A stretch of DNA of 21,373 nt from Bin55 sp964511425 (GTDB lineage: Bacteria > Pseudomonadota > Gammaproteobacteria > Pseudomonadales > Azotimanducaceae), in NCBI GenBank assembly GCA_964511425.1, contig CAZEFI010000032.1, forward strand, positions 1 to 21,373. The letters are read 5' to 3'. The position numbers and the translations under genes are program-made. Shown here in pieces: positions 7,680 to 15,585 of the stretch. The stretch's first letter is position 1, and each line of letters begins with the position of its first letter. Under the pieces are notes generated by a model that saw only the letters and a list, made by a program, of their open reading frames with translations, ran no database searches and was not told the DNA's origin.

Positions 7680-8882
7680 ATGAACTCAAAACTAAACAAG
7701 TCTCACCAGTTTGATTCCATTCATGCTTCGTTGAACCGTTGGGTTCATCAGAATTTCATCCCTGCTGCGGCCTCCGTAGTATTCCATGGTTCTGCAGTCG
7801 TCGATCAATATTTCACTGGTTACCAAAATCGCGAATTGAAGATCCCTATCAGCGACGACTCGATTTATCGGTTATTCTCCAATACAAAATTGATTACATC
7901 GGTAGCGGCCATGATCCTTTGTGAGGAAGGCGCATTTAATCTTGATGACGACGTTGCTCAATACCTTCCTGAACTAGCTGATTTGTGCGTACTCAAGCCA
8001 GACGCGACAGATATAGGTGATACCGAACCTTTGCATTCACAGATCACTGTACGGCAACTGATGTCACATACGGCAGGGTTTTCATATGGAATTTTCTTGG
8101 ATACACTTGTTGATCCTCTATATCGGTCTAAACGCCTCCTCCACCCAGGAACCGATTTAGCGGGTCTGGTTGACACGTTAGCATCAATACCTCTTTTGTA
8201 CCAACCTGGGCGTAAATTCCACTACAGCATTGCGACAGATGTGCTTGCTCGATTGATTGAAATTTGGTCAGGGGAGTCTTTCGGTACGTTTCTCAAGTCC
8301 CGAATTTTTGGTCCACTCGGTATGACGAATACCAGTTTTTATTTGTCGCAAGATCAGCAGGATCGACTCTGTGTCTTGTACGAAGGAGCGGATCCTGTCG
8401 ATCCGTATGAACCAGGATTAACTGTAGCCAGTGAATTGGCAGGAGATTACTTCCGCCCTCGAGTATTGGAGTCTGGTGGTGGTGGATTGCTTGGGACTAT
8501 TTCAGACTTCTCCAAGTTTTGGCAAATGTTGCTAGCAGACGGTAACTATAACGGTGTCCAAATTTTGCGAAGTGACACCCTCAAGCTTATGCGTACGAAT
8601 CAGCTACCCCCGGGCAATGTGGTCGAATTTCGGCAATGGGAGATGCCTCATACAGTATTTGGTCTAGGGTTTGCGCTCAAACAAAAACCAGCTGTGGGAG
8701 AACCATCGGAAGCAATTGATGAGTACTACTGGGGTGGTATCGCGGGAACTCATTCGTGGATTGCACCACGTGTAAACATTGGAGTGCTCTTGTTTACTCA
8801 AAGATTACCTGGATATTGGTTACCATTTTTTCACGAACACAAGCGCGCAATTTATGGATTGAAACTACCGTTGTCATCATGA
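7680..8882 (+). CDS. Serine hydrolase, class C beta-lactamase/esterase VIII type
   Basis: This 400-residue enzyme of the beta-lactamase superfamily (PF00144) is more likely an ester hydrolase than a resistance enzyme. The nucleophile motif is S-x-x-K in SNTK (Ser67, Lys70). The second motif is YSI (Tyr182) where true class C lactamases have Y-x-N. The third is GTHSW (356-360) where lactamases have KTG. These two substitutions are typical of family VIII carboxylesterases such as EstB. Other family segments are LDDDVAQYLPEL (88-99) and QLMSHTAGF (126-134). No signal peptide is visible, so it is probably cytoplasmic. The start at 7680 lacks a clear ribosome binding site. It reads in the same direction as the liv operon, 135 bases upstream of it, and might release an acid that the operon handles. 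That link is an inference. Confidence 0.88.
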   Translation: MNSKLNKSHQFDSIHASLNRWVHQNFIPAAASVVFHGSAVVDQYFTGYQNRELKIPISDDSIYRLFSNTKLITSVAAMILCEEGAFNLDDDVAQYLPELADLCVLKPDATDIGDTEPLHSQITVRQLMSHTAGFSYGIFLDTLVDPLYRSKRLLHPGTDLAGLVDTLASIPLLYQPGRKFHYSIATDVLARLIEIWSGESFGTFLKSRIFGPLGMTNTSFYLSQDQQDRLCVLYEGADPVDPYEPGLTVASELAGDYFRPRVLESGGGGLLGTISDFSKFWQMLLADGNYNGVQILRSDTLKLMRTNQLPPGNVVEFRQWEMPHTVFGLGFALKQKPAVGEPSEAIDEYYWGGIAGTHSWIAPRVNIGVLLFTQRLPGYWLPFFHEHKRAIYGLKLPLSS

Positions 8883-8888
8883 CTTCGG

Positions 8889-8905
8889 TTGGACTGGCGG
8901 TCCAA
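8889..8905. terminator. Hairpin after the serine hydrolase gene
   Basis: TTGGAC (8889-8894) and GTCCAA (8900-8905) form a perfect 6-bp stem with a 5-base loop, starting seven bases after the stop codon. No T-run follows, so it would be at best a weak or Rho-assisted terminator, or an RNA-stabilising hairpin separating this gene from livH. Confidence 0.3.
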
Positions 8906-9017
8906 GGACGTGTTTCGTTTCTATATCTCTCTACAATCAAGTTGGATTCCTTTGCACTAGATTACGTTGTCATTGAAGGAACTTAGAAACAGCAACAGAT
9001 AACCCTCGATAAGATCA

Positions 9018-9905
9018 GTGGAAACTTTCTTTCAGTTACTACTTAGCGGTATCGCTCAAGGATGTGTTTACGGTCTCGTAGCGATTGGGTTTGTATTAAT
9101 TTACAAAGCTACAGAGATGGTGAATTTCGCACAAGGCGACATCATGATGTTAGGTGCATTCATCACGATCACGTTGATCAATCATTTGCACTGGAATTAT
9201 TTCCTCGCAGTGGTAGCCGCGATCGGAATCATGGGACTCGTTGGACTCGCGATCGAACGAGGATTGTTAAGACGCATGATTGGAGAATCTCCGTTTGCTG
9301 TACTCATGGTTACCATTGGATTGGGCTTTGTACTGAGGTCCGTCGCCGGCATGTTTTGGGGACACGATCCGCGCAGTATCGTCACTCCGTATACAGAGTA
9401 CACTCTGCATTTCGGCTCGGTTGTACTCCCTATCGCAGATTTAGTCGTTGTCGGAGCGACGGTAGTGTTGTGTAGCCTAACGTTTTTGTTTTTTCGCTAT
9501 ACCCGTTTTGGAATCGCAATGCAAGCAACGTCTCAGAATCAGCTTGCTGCCTCTTACGTTGGAATACCTGTTAAACGCGTTGTCGCAGCCAGTTGGGCAC
9601 TCGCGGCAGCGACTGCCGCAATCGCAGGTATCTTGTTACTACCAATAAAGTCTGTGTACCCCGAGGTGGGGCTCATTTTGGGAATAAAAGCTTTCGCTGC
9701 TGCTATTGTTGGTGGTTTTGGTAGTCTTCCTGGAGCAATGGTCGGTGGGCTTGCGATTGGCCTCGCCGAAATCTTCACTAAGTACTGGGTCGACGGAAGA
9801 GTAGGATTCAGCGTGAGTGAGACCAGCGTCTACATTTTGTTGCTTGCGATGTTGATTGTCCGTCCTAGCGGAATTTTCGCGTCGATGCAGAAGAAAAAAG
9901 TCTAA
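9018..9905 (+). CDS. livH: Branched-chain amino acid-type ABC permease LivH
   Basis: This 295-residue inner-membrane permease subunit is one of two forming the channel of a Liv-type (HAAT family) importer. The N-terminus (LLSGIAQGCVYGLVAIGFVL) and VNFAQGDIMMLGAF are hallmark LivH segments. The cytoplasmic coupling motif GGFGSLPGAMVGG lies near residues 232-244. About eight hydrophobic segments are visible. The GTG start is chosen because METFFQLLLSGIAQG matches the family. GATAAG upstream is a weak ribosome binding site. Its stop TAA shares one base with the livM ATG (TAATG), showing translational coupling. The substrate cannot be read from this subunit; a carboxylic acid is plausible from the operon context. 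Confidence 0.93.
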   Translation: METFFQLLLSGIAQGCVYGLVAIGFVLIYKATEMVNFAQGDIMMLGAFITITLINHLHWNYFLAVVAAIGIMGLVGLAIERGLLRRMIGESPFAVLMVTIGLGFVLRSVAGMFWGHDPRSIVTPYTEYTLHFGSVVLPIADLVVVGATVVLCSLTFLFFRYTRFGIAMQATSQNQLAASYVGIPVKRVVAASWALAAATAAIAGILLLPIKSVYPEVGLILGIKAFAAAIVGGFGSLPGAMVGGLAIGLAEIFTKYWVDGRVGFSVSETSVYILLLAMLIVRPSGIFASMQKKKV

Positions 9906-10978
9906 TGCGTTTTATTCTCAAGACTGACTACCACCGAGATGTAAATCTCTTTCACGATAGAGTACAGTCTAGTTGGCATGCAGCACTATTTATTCTCGTC
10001 CTCTGTATCCCCCTATTTTCTGGGACATATGTGGAATCCCAACTCACTTTGGTTTTCCTCTGGAGTATTGCTGGTGCGGGATTGATGATTCTAGTGGGGT
10101 ACACTGGTCTGATTAGCCTCGGACATGCGGCGTTTTTGAGTGTCGGAGCGTATACCCATGCCATACTGCTTGATACGGGTGTACCACCGATTGTGTCGAT
10201 CCCGCTAGCGATGGCACTGTGTAGTGTCTTGGGGGTCGTCATCAGTATTGCGGCATTGCGGATGACGGGAATTTATCTCGCGATAGCGACGTTGGCATTT
10301 GCCATGATTGTCGAGAAAATCGTGAAAAATTGGAGTTCTGTCACTGGTGGAAACGCGGGGTTCAAAGTTCCACCTCCAGAGATTCTTGGTTGGGAACTCA
10401 ATACAACCGCGTATTACTATTTGTGTTTGCTGGTTCTTACGCTTGTTGTGCTCTGTGTTTCAAATTTGCTGCGGGCTCCAACGGGTCGAGCATTCATCGC
10501 GGTTCGTGATTCCGAAGTTTCTGCTCAGGCAACAGGTATCAATTTGATCAAAACCAAAGCATTAGCTTTCGCAATATCTGCCGCGCTAACTGGTCTTGCC
10601 GGTACACTACTTGCGCACCAATGGCACTACCTGTTTCCAGACTCTTTTTCCATGATTACGTCCATAAAACTGCTCATGTTGGTAATCATCGGTGGTTTGG
10701 GGTCGATACCAGGAGTTGTTTTTGGAGCAATCTTCATCACACTTCTACCCGATGGGATTGCAACCTTACGAGAATGGCTGCCAGACTCGATCGGCAACTT
10801 GCCCGGTCTGGAACCATTTACGTTTGGATTGTTGCTTATCGTGTTCTTAGTGTTTGAGCCAAGCGGTATCAATGGACGTTGGCAAAAGATCCGAATATTT
10901 TTTAGTCGGTTTCCACTGTATCGAAACAAGACTTTTCGACGACAAAAATCGTTTTTACGTACCGAACGGGTGCACTGA
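9905..10978 (+). CDS. livM: Branched-chain amino acid-type ABC permease LivM
   Basis: This 357-residue protein is the second channel subunit of the Liv-type importer. GYTGLISLGHAAFLSVGAYT (about residues 64-83) and the coupling segment GGLGSIPGVVFGA (about 260-272) are diagnostic. Roughly nine or ten hydrophobic helices follow a polar N-terminus of about 25 residues. The C-terminal tail is strongly basic (GRWQKIRIFFSRFP, then YRNKTFRRQKSFLR), a common feature of cytoplasmic ends. The ATG overlaps the livH stop, and livG begins three bases after the stop. Membership in the operon is clear and the transported compound is not. Confidence 0.93.
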   Translation: MRFILKTDYHRDVNLFHDRVQSSWHAALFILVLCIPLFSGTYVESQLTLVFLWSIAGAGLMILVGYTGLISLGHAAFLSVGAYTHAILLDTGVPPIVSIPLAMALCSVLGVVISIAALRMTGIYLAIATLAFAMIVEKIVKNWSSVTGGNAGFKVPPPEILGWELNTTAYYYLCLLVLTLVVLCVSNLLRAPTGRAFIAVRDSEVSAQATGINLIKTKALAFAISAALTGLAGTLLAHQWHYLFPDSFSMITSIKLLMLVIIGGLGSIPGVVFGAIFITLLPDGIATLREWLPDSIGNLPGLEPFTFGLLLIVFLVFEPSGINGRWQKIRIFFSRFPLYRNKTFRRQKSFLRTERVH

Positions 10979-10981
10979 TCT

Positions 10982-11734
10982 GTGTTTGAAGTTTCAGGAA
11001 TAGCTAAGCGATTTGGAGGCGTCACCGCAGTGGACAACGTGTCGTTTTCCGTGAACGCCGGTGAAGTTTTTAGCATCATGGGGCCGAACGGAGCTGGCAA
11101 GACAACGGTGCTGAATCTCATTAACCGGATATACGATGTTGATGAAGGCACTGTGAAGTTTTGCGAGCAAGACATCACAAGAATCTCACCGCACGAAGTT
11201 GCTCGAGCAGGGATCGCGCGCACATTTCAGAACATCGAACTGTTTGAACGCGAAACTGTTTTACAGAATTTACTGATCGCCCGATACATCCACAGAAATA
11301 CCAGCGTTTTTTCCGAACTGCTGTTTTTGCCGAGAGTACGGAGGCAGGAAGTAGATGCTAGAAAAGCTATAGAAGAGATTATCGATTTACTTCATCTGCA
11401 ACGATATCGCGATCAGTACATTCACGCATTACCCTTTGGTATACGAAAGCTAGTTGAGTTAGCAAGAGCACTGTGTCTCAAGCCAAAGTTGCTACTCTTG
11501 GATGAACCTTCGTCGGGATTGAATCCGGAAGAAACAGAAGATCTTTCATTTTGGATTGAAGATATCAACAAGGAACTCAAGATCACTATATTGATGGTAG
11601 AACACGATATGAACTTAATCGGACAAATCTCAAATCGGGTACTAGCCATGGCGAGTGGTCGTTCGATAGCGATAGGTACTGCATCAGAAGTAAAAGATCA
11701 CCCTGACGTCATTGACGCATACCTCGGCACATGA
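10982..11734 (+). CDS. livG: Branched-chain-type ABC ATPase LivG
   Basis: This 250-residue nucleotide-binding subunit couples ATP hydrolysis to import through LivH/LivM. It has Walker A GPNGAGKTT (34-42), a Q-loop at Gln83 in TFQNIELF, Walker B LLLDEP (171-176) and the switch His208 in VEHDM. The signature motif is LPFGIRKLVE (150-159). LivG proteins normally have LPYGQQRRLE here, so this one is somewhat divergent but in the expected place. The start is GTG, three bases after livM. The stop overlaps the livF start in the sequence ATGA, so the genes are translationally coupled. Confidence 0.93.
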   Translation: MFEVSGIAKRFGGVTAVDNVSFSVNAGEVFSIMGPNGAGKTTVLNLINRIYDVDEGTVKFCEQDITRISPHEVARAGIARTFQNIELFERETVLQNLLIARYIHRNTSVFSELLFLPRVRRQEVDARKAIEEIIDLLHLQRYRDQYIHALPFGIRKLVELARALCLKPKLLLLDEPSSGLNPEETEDLSFWIEDINKELKITILMVEHDMNLIGQISNRVLAMASGRSIAIGTASEVKDHPDVIDAYLGT

Positions 11735-12507
11735 CTGCCACTGAACCACTACTGGAAGTTCACAACATCGAGACCTACTATGGGCTAATTTCTGGTATCA
11801 GAGGTGTATCTCTCGAAGTGTACGAGGATTCTATTGTCACGATATTGGGTGCAAACGGCGCGGGCAAGACCACGATATTGAAGACTATTTGCGGGGCAAT
11901 GACACCTGAAAAGGGTCGAGTTCGATTCGCGCATGAAGATATTGCAGGTCGAGATCCAGATCGCATCACGCGGTTAGGGATTGCACATGTGCCTGAAGGT
12001 CGAGAAGTCTTCCCATTCCTCACAACCGAAGAAAACTTGAAAATGGGTGCTTTTACACGAAGTAGTGCGAAAATGAGCGACGAATTGGATTTAGTGTTTG
12101 AATATTTCCCTCAATTAAAGGAACACCGAAAACTCGCTGCAGGATACCTCTCCGGCGGACAACAACAAATGCTCGCGATTGGTCGTGCGCTCATGCTTCA
12201 ACCGAAATTAATGCTCCTCGATGAACCGTCTCTCGGCCTTTCACCCAAACTAGTTCACGACATATCCGAGATTATTAGATCCATAAACCAAGAACAACGC
12301 GTTACCGTACTTCTAGTCGAACAAAACGCCCAAATGGCACTCCAAATTGCACACTACGGCTACATATTGGATAACGGTAGGGTAGTGATGGAAGATTCAA
12401 CCACTCGACTATCAGCTGCTACCGATGTGCAGGAGTTTTATTTAGGAAAGAAAGTTAGCAGCGTTCGTGGTAAACGTCGGTGGAAGCAAAGGAAGACATG
12501 GCGATGA
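11731..12507 (+). CDS. livF: Branched-chain-type ABC ATPase LivF
   Basis: This 258-residue protein is the second nucleotide-binding subunit of the importer. It has Walker A GANGAGKTT (40-48), a canonical LSGGQ signature (140-144), Walker B LMLLDEP (160-166) and VEQN, the LivF form of the switch region. VPEGREVFPFLTTEENL (88-104) is typical of LivF. Most homologues end near EFYLG (residue 239). This one continues with a basic tail to residue 258 (RGKRRWKQRKTWR). The tail is encoded partly by the stretch that also carries the ribosome binding site and start of the downstream synthetase. It starts at an ATGA overlap with livG. Confidence 0.93.
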   Translation: MTATEPLLEVHNIETYYGLISGIRGVSLEVYEDSIVTILGANGAGKTTILKTICGAMTPEKGRVRFAHEDIAGRDPDRITRLGIAHVPEGREVFPFLTTEENLKMGAFTRSSAKMSDELDLVFEYFPQLKEHRKLAAGYLSGGQQQMLAIGRALMLQPKLMLLDEPSLGLSPKLVHDISEIIRSINQEQRVTVLLVEQNAQMALQIAHYGYILDNGRVVMEDSTTRLSAATDVQEFYLGKKVSSVRGKRRWKQRKTWR

Positions 12508-14324
12508 GTGCGTTACCGCCCATCGACTCGTTCCACTCAGTAGCGGCAGTTTTTCAGCACCGGGTTGACACTTTTCCGCTAAAAGTTTGCATTCGGGAAA
12601 AAGACTTCGGTATTTGGAACGAATATACGTGGGCTGATTGGGGAGAATACGCCCAATTAATAGGATACGGTTTACGTGCGATGGGATTGCGCCGAGGTGA
12701 TATCGTGTCCATCGCGTCAGAGATAAATAAAGAGTGGTTGTTTGCTGACCTAGCGACAATTTGTATGGGAGGTATTTGTAATGGTGTGTATCCCACGGAT
12801 GCCCCGAATCAGGTCGAATACTTGATCAATGATAGTCGAACGAAGTTTTACTTTGCCGAGGACGAAGAGCAACTCGACAAAGTTTTAGAGGTTCGAGATC
12901 GAACGCCAACTTTGGAAAAGATTATTGTCTTTGACATGGAAGGACTTCAGGAACTTGATGATGCGATGTGTATTTCTCTTGATGACCTGTATGACTTGGG
13001 TAAAGCACACCGCGAACAACACCCTCGACTTTGGAATCTCGAACTTGATCGAGCAGAACCTGACGACATCATGATTCTTACTTACACTTCTGGTACTACG
13101 GGTCCGCCGAAGGGCGCAATGATTACGCACCGCAACGTACTTTTTATGATGTCGTGCACACAGGAATGTTTTCGTGTTCAAGACGATGACAGAATTCTGG
13201 GTTTCCTGCCACTCGCCCATATTGCTGGGCGCATGTTCTACACATTCTCTGTTATCGAGTCAAGGGCCATCGTTCATCTTGTCGAAAGTCTAGAAACCGT
13301 CGCGCAGGACACAGCGGAAATTGAACCAACGATACACTTCGCGGTACCTAGAGTATGGGAAAAACAGTATTCGACTGTTGCGATCATGATTAAAGAAGCA
13401 ACTCCTTTCGGTCGTTGGGCTTATCGCATGTCGATCAAGGTAGGCACAACGCGCGCAAATTTTTTAAAGCACTCTAAATCCGTACCGTTCTCGGTTGAGC
13501 TACTATTCCAACTCGTCAATTTCTCAGTACTAGGAAATGTGAAGCGCGTGCTAGGTATCAATAAGAGCCGGTGGTTGTCAACTGCCGCAGCTCCCATCGC
13601 TCCAGAGTTGATTGAATGGTATTGGGCACTCGGTAAGCCAATGTACGAACTTTATGGTCAAACAGAATGCACAGGAATCGCGACGTGTAATCTTGTTGAC
13701 GACTACCGGATTGGTAGTGTTGGCAAGCCCGCGAATGGAGTTCAAATCGCATTGTCGGATCGGAATGAAATTTTGATCCGAAGCCCTGGAGTTATCACGG
13801 GCTATTGGAATCAGCCAGATAAAACTGCCGGCACAATTCGCCAAGACTGGTTATATACAGGGGATATCGGCCGTGTTGATGCAGATGGATTTGTGTACGT
13901 TGTTGATAGGATCAACGACATCATCATCACTGCAGGTGGTAAAAATATCACTCCTAGCGAAATTGAAAACCAGTTGAAGTTTTCTCCTTATATCACTGAT
14001 GCTGTCGTTGTGGGTGATCGCCGTCCTTACTTGACTTGTTTGATCATGATTGATCAGGAAAACGTAACAATGTTCGCTCAAGAGCATGCTATTCCATTTA
14101 CTAACTATACTAGTTTATGTCATACGTCTGAGGTGGTCGAATTGATCGGCTCAGAAATCGAACGGGTAAATTCAAAGTTTGCACAGGCCGAGACGATTAA
14201 AAAGTTTCGATTGATTGATCAAGTATTGGACCCTGAAGATGAAGAGTTGACTCCGACTCAAAAACTCAAGCGTAAGGTCGTAAATAAAAAGTATGCTTCT
14301 TTAATTCAAGAAATGTATTCCTAG
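12498..14324 (+). CDS. AMP-forming long-chain-type acyl-CoA synthetase
   Basis: This 608-residue enzyme of the ANL superfamily activates a carboxylic acid with ATP and CoA to an acyl-CoA. It has the P-loop TYTSGTTGPPKG (195-206), the adenylate-binding YGQTECTG (386-393), TGD (454-456), the hinge region DRINDIIITAGGKNITP (470-486) and a candidate catalytic lysine in TPTQKLKR (Lys589). Overall it resembles FadD15-like long-chain synthetases, but chain length and substrate cannot be fixed. Starts are possible at GTG 12480, ATG 12498 and ATG 12504. AAGGAAG at 12489-12495 favours 12498 or 12504, and 12504 would give an ATGA overlap like livG/livF. Its place between the ABC ATPase and binding-protein genes suggests it acts on the imported compound. 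Confidence 0.92.
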   Translation: MAMSALPPIDSFHSVAAVFQHRVDTFPLKVCIREKDFGIWNEYTWADWGEYAQLIGYGLRAMGLRRGDIVSIASEINKEWLFADLATICMGGICNGVYPTDAPNQVEYLINDSRTKFYFAEDEEQLDKVLEVRDRTPTLEKIIVFDMEGLQELDDAMCISLDDLYDLGKAHREQHPRLWNLELDRAEPDDIMILTYTSGTTGPPKGAMITHRNVLFMMSCTQECFRVQDDDRILGFLPLAHIAGRMFYTFSVIESRAIVHLVESLETVAQDTAEIEPTIHFAVPRVWEKQYSTVAIMIKEATPFGRWAYRMSIKVGTTRANFLKHSKSVPFSVELLFQLVNFSVLGNVKRVLGINKSRWLSTAAAPIAPELIEWYWALGKPMYELYGQTECTGIATCNLVDDYRIGSVGKPANGVQIALSDRNEILIRSPGVITGYWNQPDKTAGTIRQDWLYTGDIGRVDADGFVYVVDRINDIIITAGGKNITPSEIENQLKFSPYITDAVVVGDRRPYLTCLIMIDQENVTMFAQEHAIPFTNYTSLCHTSEVVELIGSEIERVNSKFAQAETIKKFRLIDQVLDPEDEELTPTQKLKRKVVNKKYASLIQEMYS

Positions 14325-14337
14325 AGAGAGAGTGTCA

Positions 14338-15585
14338 ATGAAATTTTTATTCAAGATTCTTGGTGTTGTAATCGTCTCAATGCTCTTGATTGTATCGGGT
14401 TGTTCGCGTGATTCAGGTACAGATTCAGACGTAGACAAAGATACCGATGTAAGTACAGATACTGAAGTCATTTTGAATACGACGGGAGTCTCAGAAAATG
14501 AGATTGTGTTTGGTACACATACTGATCTCTCCGGCCCCATCTCAATTTACGGAACAGAGTCCGTGAACGGAATTAGAATGCGCTTCGACGAAGCGAATGA
14601 TCGAGGTGGTGTCCATGGAAGGATGCTGAAGTTTATCGCGGAAGATAGCCAATACAGTCCGCAGGAGTCTATTCGCGCTGCGAACAAACTCATTCATCGA
14701 GACAAAATATTTGCGATGTTGTTAGCTTTGGGCACTCCCAATAATCTCAATGTCATGGAAGAGCAGTTCAAAGCGGGTGTGCCGAATTTGTTCCCGTTAA
14801 CAGGTTCAATCCACATGGCCGAACCATTTAACAAGCTCGTGTTTACTCAAAGAGGAATATATTACGACGAGATTCGTGTAGCCGTGAAGTATTTTGTTGC
14901 GCAAAAAGGTCGTACCGCGCCGTGTGCGGCCTACATCGACAATGATTATGGCCAAGAAATTTACGAAGCTGTGGTCGATCAAACCGAAGAAATGGGAATT
15001 GAAATAATCGCCTATGCAGCTCATGAAAGAACCGAAACGGAATTCACTGCAACGGTATTACGCTTTAAAGAGGCTGGATGCGACTTTGTATTGATGGGTA
15101 CTGTAGTTGTCGACACTTTGGGAATCCTGGATGCTGCGCGAAAAATCGGTTGGGAAGATGTCGATTGGGTCGGTAGTAACGCGGCTGGTGGTAATGTGAT
15201 TGCGGAACATCCCAGTGGTGCTGGAGAGGGCATGTACACTCTTAGTCACATGACAAGAATTTATCCCGACACAGAAGAAAACGAAGAAGCGGTCCGGTGG
15301 TTTGAACGATACGAAGAACGTTTTAACAGAATACCGGATGTTGGCGCGATGGAGGGATATAGAGGAGCAGATCTAGTTGTCAAAGCGTTAGAAATCGCTG
15401 GGCACGATCTCACTCGGGAAAACTTCATCGAAGCCTTAGAGTCAATCGATGATTACACAGACCTGTGGGGGTATCAACTCAGCTTTAGCCCCGATAATCA
15501 CAATGGGCTCAAAGTAACCGGTCTCTCACAAGTTCAAAACGCTCGTTGGGTCCAGCTAGACCAAACTATTTCATTGGATAGGTAA
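14338..15585 (+). CDS. LivK-type substrate-binding lipoprotein
   Basis: This 415-residue periplasmic binding protein of the Peripla_BP_6 (LivK) family captures substrate for the preceding ABC transporter. The signal MKFLFKILGVVIVSMLLIVS ends in a lipobox with Cys22, so it is membrane-anchored by lipid. A Ser/Thr/Asp-rich linker follows. Family segments include ENEIVFGTHTDLSGPISIYG, GGVHGRMLKFIAEDSQYSP and the mid-domain HERTETEFTATVLRFKEAGC. ATG 14338 is preferred over GTG 14332 because the GAGAGAG purine run sits at the right distance. The gene lies 13 bases after the synthetase and is last in the operon, whereas in many liv clusters it comes first. Lipid anchoring and length suggest a non-amino-acid ligand, unproven. 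Its 3' end overlaps the convergent gene by 20 bases. Confidence 0.92.
   Translation: MKFLFKILGVVIVSMLLIVSGCSRDSGTDSDVDKDTDVSTDTEVILNTTGVSENEIVFGTHTDLSGPISIYGTESVNGIRMRFDEANDRGGVHGRMLKFIAEDSQYSPQESIRAANKLIHRDKIFAMLLALGTPNNLNVMEEQFKAGVPNLFPLTGSIHMAEPFNKLVFTQRGIYYDEIRVAVKYFVAQKGRTAPCAAYIDNDYGQEIYEAVVDQTEEMGIEIIAYAAHERTETEFTATVLRFKEAGCDFVLMGTVVVDTLGILDAARKIGWEDVDWVGSNAAGGNVIAEHPSGAGEGMYTLSHMTRIYPDTEENEEAVRWFERYEERFNRIPDVGAMEGYRGADLVVKALEIAGHDLTRENFIEALESIDDYTDLWGYQLSFSPDNHNGLKVTGLSQVQNARWVQLDQTISLDR

Noticed and set aside
7680..8882. Antibiotic-resistance beta-lactamase
   Set aside because: The S-x-x-K motif is present, but Y-x-N and KTG are replaced by YSI and GTH and no signal peptide is seen, which fits an esterase better.
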